56,406 bases of DNA from positions 1 through 56,406 of the forward strand of contig NZ_CAJHBS010000023.1 of NCBI RefSeq assembly GCF_904846705.1. The letters run 5' to 3'. Below the pieces are notes generated by a model. It ran no database searches and was not told where the DNA came from. It saw only the letters and a list, made by a program, of their open reading frames with translations. This document shows, piece by piece, positions 48,815 to 56,406 of this stretch. Every line of letters starts with the position of its first letter. Within the stretch, counting starts at the first letter, position 1. The translations under genes were made by a program, and so were the position numbers. The DNA is from Psychrobacter sp. Pi2-52 (GTDB lineage Bacteria > Pseudomonadota > Gammaproteobacteria > Pseudomonadales > Moraxellaceae).

Positions 48815-49168
48815 TTAAGCTTTTTTGACCACAGAAGACTTAAGCTTCATTGGGCCATAGCCGTCAAGTTTGCAGTCGATATCATGACCGTCAGTAGCAT
48901 CTGGCAACAGACGAATGCTTTTTGCTTTCGTCCCTACTTTAATCACGAGTGAAGAGCCTTTGACTTTTAGGTCTTTAATGACCGTCACCGCATCGCCGTC
49001 CTGTAGCTCATTGCCAACAGCATCACGAATAACTGCGTCTTGATTTTCAGCTTGCGCTGCATCAGTCTCAGCCGCCGTCCATTCATGAGCACACATAGGA
49101 CATACCAGTAACGCACCATCTTCATACGTATATTCAGCATCACATTTAGGGCAATTTGGTAAGCTCAT
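48815..49168 (-). CDS. yjdM: Zinc-ribbon protein YjdM (PhnA family)
   Basis: This is a small protein of 117 residues. The N-terminal zinc ribbon is CPKC and CPMC (about residues 6-9 and 23-26). The C-terminal domain contains the highly conserved [19 protein letters not shown] near 61-79 and [15 protein letters not shown] near 95-109. Homologues were named PhnA but have no proven role in phosphonate use. The start at 49168 is chosen because GAGG lies just upstream and the family begins MSLPNCPKC; the frame is open six codons further to 49186. Confidence 0.9.
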   Translation of the reverse strand: MSLPNCPKCDAEYTYEDGALLVCPMCAHEWTAAETDAAQAENQDAVIRDAVGNELQDGDAVTVIKDLKVKGSSLVIKVGTKAKSIRLLPDATDGHDIDCKLDGYGPMKLKSSVVKKA

Positions 49169-49432
49169 TATTTCCTCGGCAGCCATCGTACATTAGGTTA
49201 ATTGTAGAGCTGATATTGTACCGTAACTCGCCATCTTTAACCAATTTGTACGCTTGAAAATCAAACGCTATGCCCAATTTAACACTTAACTCATCGCTTA
49301 TTGATGACGTTTTTTATGACAGGGTTTTTTGTGGTACTCTTCTTAGCCACATTTAGATTTATATGCACAGATGCTGTCAATAACAAAAGCGCCCATATAA
49401 TTTTTTATCGATTCGATTTACCCTCTATATTA
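49169..49432. other. Promoter region of yjdM
   Basis: The 264-bp gap upstream of yjdM up to the MITE. No gene or clear hairpin is seen. Confidence 0.4.
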
Positions 49433-49602
49433 GGGCATGTCCCTATTTTAAAAATGGCGATAAAAATGAGATAAATCGCAGGCAAACAAGGAAAATAGCG
49501 CAGGTAATATCGAGCTATTGGCCAGCTATTTGACGCCGTTTGCTAAAGATATATCCATTTTTAGCCCATTTAGTCATAAACATTTGAATTAGGGACATGC
49601 CC
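49433..49602. mobile_element. 170-bp MITE-like element, copy B
   Basis: The ends are GGGCATGTCCCTA and its complement TAGGGACATGCCC, flanked by TA on both sides. It is an inverted relative of copy A at 37559-37728 and has exactly the same length. Blocks shared with copy A are listed there. It lies 34 bp before the ygfZ start codon, so the ygfZ promoter must lie within it or has been displaced. A TTGACG (49530-49535) conserved in both copies could act as a -35 element toward ygfZ, but I see no well-spaced -10. Confidence 0.8.
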
Positions 49603-49636
49603 TAATAAGTAAGCTCTCATCAGAAGGATAATAACA

Positions 49637-50389
49637 ATGACTCAGTCTTCAAATCTAGCAGCTGTACCGCAGTTTTCGCAATTAACTATCCAAGGCGAAG
49701 ACGCCGAAAAGTTCTTGCAAGGGCAATTAACTTGTGACGTTACCAAGCTCGGGCTTAGCTATCAGGCAGCCGCCATCGGTAACCTAAAAGGTCGTATTGA
49801 GTTTGGTATCTGGATCAAAAAACAAGCAGAGAAACATTATGATGTGGTCATCAGTAGCGATTGTGCTGAGTCTTTGCAGGCGCATCTTAATAAGTACGGG
49901 GCATTTTCTAAATTTGAGACCAGTGCACCAGCAGCGGTTTATCCTTGCGTGCTATCAAATGAGCCTACTTTTAGCCATAAAGACGACCATAATAATGCTG
50001 AGGATACGCAGGCTTGGATGGCATGCAGCCTAGCTACTGGTAATTATTGGATTGTGGCCGCGACTCAAGGTGAGTTTCAACCGCAAGAGCTGCGTCTACA
50101 TCAGCGCGGCGGCATGGACTATGATAAAGGCTGCTACTTAGGCCAAGAAGTCATCGCTCGTATCTACTTTAAATCTGCACCCAAAGCATTTTTGCATTAT
50201 GTACAAGGCACTGGTGAGACACCAAACGCAGGTGACAAGCTCGATAAAATCCAAGTGGTAAATGCGATGAAAAATGACGATGGCTTTACCGCTTTGGTCG
50301 TGGCACGCCCTGAACAATTGGCAGAAAGCGATTTGAGCATATTGGACTTGCCAGCTGCACTACAAGTAGATGTTGCTCGTCCAAAATAA
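49637..50389 (+). CDS. ygfZ: Folate-binding protein YgfZ (iron-sulfur cluster assembly / tRNA modification factor)
   Basis: YgfZ binds tetrahydrofolate and helps to make or repair certain Fe-S proteins, including the tRNA methylthiolase MiaB. The 250-residue protein has the GcvT-like fold; its signature is KGCYLGQEVIAR near residue 172-183, with the essential cysteine. VSQLTIQGEDAEKFLQGQL-type sequence begins the protein. At 250 residues it is shorter than E. coli YgfZ (326). GAAGGATAA is a fair ribosome-binding site. The promoter is likely affected by the adjoining MITE. Confidence 0.9.
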   Translation: MTQSSNLAAVPQFSQLTIQGEDAEKFLQGQLTCDVTKLGLSYQAAAIGNLKGRIEFGIWIKKQAEKHYDVVISSDCAESLQAHLNKYGAFSKFETSAPAAVYPCVLSNEPTFSHKDDHNNAEDTQAWMACSLATGNYWIVAATQGEFQPQELRLHQRGGMDYDKGCYLGQEVIARIYFKSAPKAFLHYVQGTGETPNAGDKLDKIQVVNAMKNDDGFTALVVARPEQLAESDLSILDLPAALQVDVARPK

Positions 50390-50480
50390 GAGTGCATCGA
50401 ATCAGGCAAGCGACGCAGCTAAGGTGACGGTAGTTTAATACAGCGCGACCGTCATGACTAACATGAGCATAGAGAATCCT

Positions 50481-51806
50481 ATGACACATATTGCGGTACT
50501 CGGAGCAGGCGTGGTGGGCGTGACCACCGCATGGTATCTACGTCAAGCTGGCTATGATGTGACCGTGATTGAACGCGAATCGGCGGCAGGTATGCAGACG
50601 TCATTTGCTAATGGCGGTCAAATATCTGTCTCACATGCCACGCCTTGGGCCAATCCTGCGACCCCGATGAAAGCGCTCAAGTGGTTGTTTAAAGAGGATG
50701 CTCCGCTACTGTATCGTTTGCGAGCTGACAAAGCTCAGCTCAAATGGGCCATGCAGTTTCTGCAAGAGTGCCGCGCCGATAGAGCCGATGCCAATCTCGT
50801 GCAAATGGTGCGCTTAGGTCTATATTCAAGAGATACTTTACAACAGCTGCGTGCAGATATCGGTATTAATTACGAGCAACAGACGCGCGGTATTATGCAT
50901 TTTTATACCAATCAGGCAGAGTTTGATGCTGCCATCGAGCCAACCGAACGTATGCAAGCGCTCGGTTGTGAGCGCTACGTGATTGATATTAATAATGCTG
51001 TCAATTTAGAACCAGCCCTTTATCCAATTGCGCATAAGCTCACTGGAGCAACCTATACCAGTCGTGATGAGTCTGGCAATGCCCATCTATTTACTCAACG
51101 GTTAGCGCAGCGCTGCATCGATGCTGGCGTACAGTTTTTATATGATACTGAAATTTTGGCACTAAATACCGATACAGACTCTTCGCGCCCGCACGTGCAC
51201 AGTGTCACCATTCGCCCAGCAGGTGAAAATGCCCAAACCTTTACGGCTGATACCTATGTATTAGCACTTGGCAGCTATAGCGTACCTCTGCTAAATCCTT
51301 TGGGAATACACGCGCCAATATTTCCAGCAAAAGGTTATTCGGCTACTTATACTGTTAACCCACGAGCGCCGCATTTAGCGCCTTTTGTGAGCTTGATTGA
51401 TGATGAGTTTAAGCTAGTCACCTCACGACTGGGTGACAAATTGCGAGTCGCTGGTACGGCTGAATTCAATGGCTATAACCTAGACCTAAATGCTACGCGC
51501 TGTGAAGCCATCACTCGGCGTGTGCAGCAATTATTTCCAAAAGGTATCATCGCAAACTCGGTGCAATATTGGACAGGACTGCGCCCGATGACCCCATCGA
51601 ACGTACCTTTAATTGGTCGCGCGCACTGCGGTCAAGTCAAACATGGCAGTCATAACGCTTCAGCCACTTTTGATAATTTATGGCTTAACACTGGGCATGG
51701 CACATTGGGATGGACACACTCTTGCGGTTCTGCAAAGGCCCTTAGTTTATTAATCCAAGGCGAAACCCCGAATGTCGATTTTGATTTTATCGGTATGAGC
51801 GTTTAA
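50481..51806 (+). CDS. dadA: D-amino acid dehydrogenase
   Basis: This FAD enzyme oxidises D-amino acids, feeding electrons to quinone on the inner membrane. It has 441 residues from this start. The Rossmann motif VLGAGVVGVTTAWYLRQAGY is at residues 5-24 and VIERE follows. NGGQISVSHATPWANPATP near 46-64 is the DadA-type flavin-binding region, and YWTGLRPMTPSNVPLIG near 362 and NTGHGTLGWTHSCGSAKAL near 395 complete the C-terminal FAD site. The frame is open to an ATG nine codons earlier (50454); the choice of 50481 rests on family N-termini, with GAGA six bases upstream. No alanine racemase gene (dadX) follows, so catabolism of D-alanine alone is not certain. Confidence 0.88.
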   Translation: MTHIAVLGAGVVGVTTAWYLRQAGYDVTVIERESAAGMQTSFANGGQISVSHATPWANPATPMKALKWLFKEDAPLLYRLRADKAQLKWAMQFLQECRADRADANLVQMVRLGLYSRDTLQQLRADIGINYEQQTRGIMHFYTNQAEFDAAIEPTERMQALGCERYVIDINNAVNLEPALYPIAHKLTGATYTSRDESGNAHLFTQRLAQRCIDAGVQFLYDTEILALNTDTDSSRPHVHSVTIRPAGENAQTFTADTYVLALGSYSVPLLNPLGIHAPIFPAKGYSATYTVNPRAPHLAPFVSLIDDEFKLVTSRLGDKLRVAGTAEFNGYNLDLNATRCEAITRRVQQLFPKGIIANSVQYWTGLRPMTPSNVPLIGRAHCGQVKHGSHNASATFDNLWLNTGHGTLGWTHSCGSAKALSLLIQGETPNVDFDFIGMSV

Positions 51807-51838
51807 TCAGATCAGTGATATATGCAGATTACAAACAA

Positions 51839-51872
51839 TAAAAGGCGCTCACTTTACGTGAACGCCTTTTTT
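51839..51872 (+). terminator. Bidirectional terminator between dadA and the molybdoenzyme gene
   Basis: AAAAGGCG and CGCCTTTT around an inner stem TCAC/GTGA, with one C-A mismatch. It has the same layout as the terminator at 40265-40302. Confidence 0.85.
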
Positions 51873-51898
51873 GTATTTCTACAAACTTATCATTAATT

Positions 51899-54097
51899 TT
51901 ATGCTAGTGCGCCTTCTGCTACATTGTCTGTAGCAGCAGATAAACCATCAACACCCATATCCAATGCTTCTAATTGCACAGGCACACCGTTAACGGCGGC
52001 ATTACCACTCAACTGATCAATCAACGTCTCATCGGTCAAATCATTAACACTGACACCTGCATGCGCTTGCGCAATCTTTTGCTTAACCCCTTTACGACCG
52101 TGACCAAAGCCATGCGGAATGCTGACCACTCCTGGCATCAGCTCATCCGTCACTTCTGCTACAATGACCACGCTACTCACTCGAGAAGTTACTCTGACAT
52201 CTTGACCGTCTACAATGCCATGTTGCGCTGCCGTTTGCGGATGCAACATCAATGTACAGCGAGACTTACCTTTTACCAATCGATGGCTATTGTGCAACCA
52301 TGAGTTGTTACTACGTACATGACGACGACCGATTAGCAAAATCTCATTACTGTTGTACTGTTGCACCATTTCTTTAACACGTGCCAAATCTGACTGATAA
52401 AAATCAACATGAAGATGAATTTGTTTATCGGCGTGTTTAATGGCCTCTGGCAACATACGATGTAGTGGACCCAAATCGATACCATGTGGATTTTCGACTA
52501 AGGCTTCAAATGTCACCTCCTTATGAGGTCCATACTTTAGGCCTTGCTCTAACAAGAACTTAGGACCAAATGCTTTTGTCGCGGCACGTTCTTTTTGCGT
52601 TGCTTCTGGCGCATCTTTATCTAAGCGCTCTGCCAGTCCTAAATAAATCTCCCAGTCATGCTTGGTGTCGTCGGTTTTATCAAACAAAGCAGGCGAGTAT
52701 TTGGCGACATTGTGCACGGCAAAACCATTAAAAGTAATGTCATAATGGTCGCGCTCTAATGGCGATACAGGCGGCAAAATGATATTGGCATGGCGACTGG
52801 TCTCAGTCACAAAGTAGTCAAGCGACACCATAAACTCTAACTGAGATAATGCTTCATCCAACTTTTCGCCATTTGGGGTACTCAGAACCGGATTGCCAGC
52901 GACCGTAACGAATCCCTTTAACTGGCCTTCCCCTTCTACCAACATCTCATCTGCCATCGCAACCACTGGATACTCACCATTAAAATCTGGCAAGTTGCTG
53001 ACGCGACTATGACGTTTACCTAAATAGCCCGGGCCTGAGCTATTCACAACATCTACGGCAGGATTTGGGAACATGAGTCCGCCCACTTCATCTAAACGAC
53101 CCGTGATGATATTGATGACCATAGATAGATATTGGCTGAGCAAACCAAACTCTTGCACTGAGATGCCCATGCGACCATAACAAACTGAGCTTTCCGCTTC
53201 ACAAAACTCTTTGACGATACGTTTGATTTCGGCTGCGGTAATACCCATGATGTCTGCAACTGACTCAGGCGCATATTGTTCAGCAAATAAAGCAAGTCGA
53301 TCGATCTCTGGTGCCAAGGCTGCCACTCTAGTATCGAGCTTGGCATAACCCTGCGTATAGATTTCATTGAGCATAGCTAATAGCAGCAATACGTCCGTCG
53401 CTGGACGAATAAAGTGGTGTTCGCTGGCGATGTCGGCAGTTTCGGTACGTCTTGGATCAACCACTACTACCTTGCCATCGCGCGCTTTGATATCTTTTAG
53501 CTTTTGACGCATATTGGGCGCAGTCATGATACTGCCGTTAGAAGCCAACGGATTGCCACCGATGATAAGCATGTATTGCGTGTTATTGACGTCAGGAACT
53601 GGGATACGCAGCATGTGACCAAACAGATGCATACTAATAATATGATGTGGCAGCTGGTCGATAGAAGTGGCAGAAAAACGACTGCGCGTCTTTAAGCTGG
53701 TAAGCAGTTGCTTGATGGTCAACATACCACCCATGTTATGTACGTTAGGGTTACCTAGATAAACACCCAACGCATTTTGACCATACTTTTGTTGTATGGA
53801 TTGAATACCTGCGGCAACTTTATCCAACGCTTCTGGCCAACTAATAGATTTCCAACCGTCTGCCGTTCTCTCTACCGGCTGACGTAAACGGTCAGGATCT
53901 TCGTGTAAATCTTGTAAAGCAGTGGCTTTCGGACAAATATAGCCTTGCGAAAAGGGATCGTTTTTATCCCCTTTAATCGACAAGACTTTTTCGCCATCAT
54001 GTTTTATTTCGACACCGCACATCGCCTCGCACAATGTACAAGTTCTAAAGTGCGTTTGCGCTTCGCCTAACGTTGGTTCAGCCGTGGTTGTGGCCAT
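51899..54097 (-). CDS. Molybdopterin-dependent oxidoreductase (DMSO reductase superfamily)
   Basis: This is a 732-residue Mo-bisPGD enzyme without a Tat signal, so probably cytoplasmic. Cysteines 20, 23, 27 and 55 (CTLCEAMC, YICPKA) match the N-terminal 4Fe-4S site. VYLGNPNVHNMGG near 100, IIGGNPLASNG near 175 and VVDPRRTETA near 210 are cofactor-binding segments, and the C-terminal dinucleotide-binding domain begins near 610 (RVTSRVSSVVIVAEV). At the metal ligand position I see SATSIDQLPHH, not a Cys or SeCys, so it is not a typical formate dehydrogenase. Substrate unknown. The start at 54097 has AGGGAG upstream; the frame is open to 54136. It follows the TetR gene by about 60 bp. Confidence 0.85.
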   Translation of the reverse strand: MATTTAEPTLGEAQTHFRTCTLCEAMCGVEIKHDGEKVLSIKGDKNDPFSQGYICPKATALQDLHEDPDRLRQPVERTADGWKSISWPEALDKVAAGIQSIQQKYGQNALGVYLGNPNVHNMGGMLTIKQLLTSLKTRSRFSATSIDQLPHHIISMHLFGHMLRIPVPDVNNTQYMLIIGGNPLASNGSIMTAPNMRQKLKDIKARDGKVVVVDPRRTETADIASEHHFIRPATDVLLLLAMLNEIYTQGYAKLDTRVAALAPEIDRLALFAEQYAPESVADIMGITAAEIKRIVKEFCEAESSVCYGRMGISVQEFGLLSQYLSMVINIITGRLDEVGGLMFPNPAVDVVNSSGPGYLGKRHSRVSNLPDFNGEYPVVAMADEMLVEGEGQLKGFVTVAGNPVLSTPNGEKLDEALSQLEFMVSLDYFVTETSRHANIILPPVSPLERDHYDITFNGFAVHNVAKYSPALFDKTDDTKHDWEIYLGLAERLDKDAPEATQKERAATKAFGPKFLLEQGLKYGPHKEVTFEALVENPHGIDLGPLHRMLPEAIKHADKQIHLHVDFYQSDLARVKEMVQQYNSNEILLIGRRHVRSNNSWLHNSHRLVKGKSRCTLMLHPQTAAQHGIVDGQDVRVTSRVSSVVIVAEVTDELMPGVVSIPHGFGHGRKGVKQKIAQAHAGVSVNDLTDETLIDQLSGNAAVNGVPVQLEALDMGVDGLSAATDNVAEGALA

Positions 54098-54160
54098 AGT
54101 CACTCTCCCTGTTGTGTTTTTTGTTCTAGATTTCATGACAATAATTTTTGCTTATTATCA

Positions 54161-54901
54161 CTACTGACTAGTATTGCTTCCGTGCAAAAAATTGGCGAAC
54201 AGTGCGTCAAAACTGATACTCAACGTGGCAATCGCTTGTTGTCTTGAGTAACGCTGCTGATGACAGCCCAATATCAACTCATGTACCTGTGCCGCCGCCA
54301 TATCGACGCATAGATTGACAGCACTACGCTCGCAAGTACGATTGGATAATTGCAATCCTTGAATAAATATCTCTGTCCATTCTTCTTGTATTTCGGTAAT
54401 CAGATTGCCCAGTCCATTATTTAATGATGACTGGTTTTCTATACTGTCACTAAATCTAGGACGGTCTTCGAGTAAGTGTTGAAACAATGCGATATTCTCA
54501 AATGCAGAATCAAAAATCATAATCAGGCATTGTCGACATTGCTGATTAAACTGATCTTTACTCAACACATCATAATCTTTGAGCATATTGACCCATGCCA
54601 GTCGCATCGGGGATAGATAATTGTCTTTTAGTTGGGTGCTCAGCTCGTTTTGCAGCGCCTCTAGGCTCTCAAAATGATTGTAAAAACTGGGCTGTGCAAT
54701 CCCTGCACCTTTGGCAACTTTATTCATGCTCATGCCCTGAGCACCTTCCGAACTATACAACCGCAAGGCACTTTTTAATAACGCACGCCGAGTCTTGGCT
54801 TTTGCCAGCTCACGTTTAGATTCTACTGGGACTGTCAAATCTTGTGTTAATACATTCAATGCAGAGGTATTCCTATTCAATAGATAATTATATCGACACA
54901 C
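54161..54901 (-). CDS. TetR/AcrR-family transcriptional regulator
   Basis: This is a 246-residue DNA-binding protein. The HTH lies at about residues 57-83 (MSMNKVAKGAGIAQPSFYNHF), preceded by KAKTRRALLKSALRLY. The C-terminal ligand domain has no clear relative that I can name; the HTH recognition helix QPSFYNHF is similar to that of FabR-like regulators. The N-terminal 30 residues are longer than usual, and translation could start later. It lies upstream of the molybdoenzyme gene on the same strand and 165 bp from a divergent OYE gene, so it probably controls both from the shared region 54902-55066. Confidence 0.87.
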   Translation of the reverse strand: MCRYNYLLNRNTSALNVLTQDLTVPVESKRELAKAKTRRALLKSALRLYSSEGAQGMSMNKVAKGAGIAQPSFYNHFESLEALQNELSTQLKDNYLSPMRLAWVNMLKDYDVLSKDQFNQQCRQCLIMIFDSAFENIALFQHLLEDRPRFSDSIENQSSLNNGLGNLITEIQEEWTEIFIQGLQLSNRTCERSAVNLCVDMAAAQVHELILGCHQQRYSRQQAIATLSISFDALFANFLHGSNTSQ

Positions 54902-55066
54902 CAGTAATTTACCTTAGGTGCTATTGTGCCAAAAAAATGTGATGATAATGGTCAATTACCGACAGCGAATATCTTAGCTATAAGGTTATAGTCATTTAAA
55001 CCATATGTCTATAGCCAAACCCATAGTAGAACTCATGCTTCACAAAACCACTTTTAGGCCACTATC
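54902..55066. promoter_or_regulatory. Divergent promoter region of the TetR and OYE genes
   Basis: 165 bp likely to hold the operator of the TetR protein. A near-palindromic segment CTATAAGGTTATAG near 54977-54990 (CTATAA and TTATAG around GG) is the best operator candidate. Confidence 0.45.
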
Positions 55067-56308
55067 ATGACATCACCTGTATTCTCTCCTTTAGTGCTGC
55101 CTTGTGGCGCTACATTACCCAACCGCTTAGCGAAAGCTGCCATGGAAGAAAACATGGCTGATGTCGGTCAAGTCCCTGGCCCTACTCTGCTCCGTCTATA
55201 CAAAAACTGGGCAGAAGGCGGGACAGGCCTGTTAATCACGGGAAACGTGATGGTCGATGGCCGCGCTATGACAGGGCCTGGTGGGGTCGTATTAGACAAA
55301 CACAGTGAGATAGCGCCTTTTAGAGCGTGGGCAAATGCTGCTAAGCACAACGATACGCAGATTTGGATGCAGCTCAATCATCCTGGTCGTCAAGTATATG
55401 CTGCTATGGGCGGTGATGTGCTATCACCTTCTGACGTGGCAATTGACTTGGGCAAGCACTCTCATCTATTTGGCAAACCTCGTGCGATGACGCAGCAAGA
55501 TATCGAGCAACTGATACAGCGGTTTGCCGATAGTGCCTTAAAAGCAGAACAAGCTGGCTTCGATGGTGTGCAAATTCATGCCGCCCATGGCTATCTAATT
55601 TCTCAATTTTTATCACCGCTTACCAATAAACGTAAAGATGAATACGGCGGCTCGGTTGAGAATCGTATGCGACTATTGATCGAAGTAATCAAAGCCGTTC
55701 GTGCTCAAGTTGCGCCTACCTTTGCAGTCGCTGTGAAGATAAACTCAGCCGATTTCCAGCGCGGAGGATTTGATGCAGATGATGCCAAAGTGGTTATTTC
55801 AGCGATGAATGAATTGGCCGTAGATTTGGTTGAACTATCAGGTGGCAGCTACGAAAGCCCAGCCATGCAAGGCAGCACAGCAGATGGTCGCACGTTGCAA
55901 CGAGAAGCTTACTTTTTAGATTTCGCAAAAGAGATTGCTCAAGTCGCTACCATGCCTATCATGACGACAGGTGGCGTTAGACGATTGACTGTCGCAGAAG
56001 ATGTACTGGCGCAAGGGATTGAAGTGGTTGGTATGGGAACCGCATTAGCCATGAACCCGTCTCTACCAAATGACTGGAAAAATGACAGTATGCTTAGTGC
56101 CCATAATCCTGTGGTACGCTGGAAAGATAAAACCTTAAGTGCGGTTGCTACAATGGCCGTCATCAAGCGACAATTACAACGCATGGGACAAGGAAAATAT
56201 CCCAAACCAAATGCGTCGCCAATTTTCTCATTGATTTCTGATCGTATACGAATAAAAAAACTCACCAAACGCTATCATCATTATTTGAATAAATATCTAA
56301 CGAGATAG
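55067..56308 (+). CDS. NADH:flavin oxidoreductase, old yellow enzyme family
   Basis: This is a 413-residue FMN enzyme of the YqiG/BaiH-like OYE branch. PNRLAKAAMEENMAD near residue 18 is the FMN-binding start, WMQLNHPGRQVYAAMGG near 103-119 follows, and the catalytic histidines are in HAAHGYLISQFLSPLTNKR near 171-189. EYGGSVENRMRL and MTTGGVRRL near 303 complete the barrel. The C-terminus, after about residue 355, is a basic tail (KRQLQRMGQGKY, RIRIKKLTKRY) found in several members but of unknown role. It is divergent from the TetR gene and probably under its control, which suggests induction by an electrophile or aromatic ligand. Confidence 0.88.
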   Translation: MTSPVFSPLVLPCGATLPNRLAKAAMEENMADVGQVPGPTLLRLYKNWAEGGTGLLITGNVMVDGRAMTGPGGVVLDKHSEIAPFRAWANAAKHNDTQIWMQLNHPGRQVYAAMGGDVLSPSDVAIDLGKHSHLFGKPRAMTQQDIEQLIQRFADSALKAEQAGFDGVQIHAAHGYLISQFLSPLTNKRKDEYGGSVENRMRLLIEVIKAVRAQVAPTFAVAVKINSADFQRGGFDADDAKVVISAMNELAVDLVELSGGSYESPAMQGSTADGRTLQREAYFLDFAKEIAQVATMPIMTTGGVRRLTVAEDVLAQGIEVVGMGTALAMNPSLPNDWKNDSMLSAHNPVVRWKDKTLSAVATMAVIKRQLQRMGQGKYPKPNASPIFSLISDRIRIKKLTKRYHHYLNKYLTR

Positions 56309-56336
56309 TTTTCAATCAGTTTTAAAGATAATAAAA

Positions 56337-56373
56337 AAAAGCAGCTACTCTATTTTTGAGTCTCTGCTTTCTT
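56337..56373 (+). terminator. Intrinsic terminator of the OYE gene
   Basis: AAAGCAG and CTGCTTT with an inner ACTC/GAGT stem and a T-rich tail. Confidence 0.75.
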
Positions 56374-56406
56374 ATTTACATAAGTATTTTTGGATAAATA
56401 ATATAT

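Overview
The window looks like chromosomal DNA of a Psychrobacter-type gammaproteobacterium (Moraxellaceae, order Pseudomonadales). I infer this from three things. The block hemA / TPR lipoprotein-sorting neighbour / lolB / ispE / tRNA-Gln / prs / rplY / pth is the conserved Pseudomonadales order. AccA is the short form (267 residues) that I associate with Moraxellaceae. The coding style is moderate in GC with AT-rich intergenic gaps. No database search was possible, so the genus is an inference.

Layout. 1-5.9 kb: an ACT-domain protein, purL, and a stress-type flavin/pyridoxamine-oxidase-fold protein. 5.9-16 kb: pgsA, a candidate small RNA, a renalase-like FAD enzyme, acs, a BaiN/YhiN flavoprotein, a pirin, an old-yellow-enzyme ene-reductase and a DMT exporter. 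16.5-24.8 kb: a small secreted protein, lplA, an AT-rich single gene joining a STAS-like domain to a GHKL ATPase domain, fadH, an acyl-CoA synthetase, a 108-bp inverted-repeat element and a YeeE/YedE pair. 25-36.3 kb: a class V aminotransferase, then the housekeeping block hemA to pth, followed by panD. 36.4-40.2 kb: a Ca2+/cation antiporter, a 170-bp MITE-like element, an RDD membrane protein, a 20-bp tandem repeat array, tRNA-Arg and tRNA-Ser, and thiD. 40.3-51.8 kb: yggT, proC, tilS, accA, ppx, a DUF962 protein, hemL, yjdM, the second 170-bp MITE, ygfZ and dadA. 51.9-56.4 kb: a molybdopterin oxidoreductase with a TetR regulator, and a divergent old-yellow-enzyme gene.

Function. Most of the window is core metabolism: purines (purL, prs), fatty acids (accA, fadH, acyl-CoA synthetase, acs), heme (hemA, hemL), isoprenoids (ispE), cofactors (panD, thiD, lplA), proline (proC) and translation (rplY, pth, tilS, four tRNAs). 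Accessory content is limited. I see no prophage, CRISPR array, intact insertion sequence or large genomic island. The parts that ordinary annotation would miss are: (i) an orphan promoter-terminator unit at about 7.02-7.12 kb whose terminator loop is complementary to a Shine-Dalgarno sequence; (ii) two equal-length 170-bp elements whose terminal repeats differ between copies but match within each copy; (iii) a 108-bp inverted-repeat element touching a stop codon; (iv) five 20-bp tandem repeats upstream of an RDD gene; and (v) the STAS-GHKL gene.
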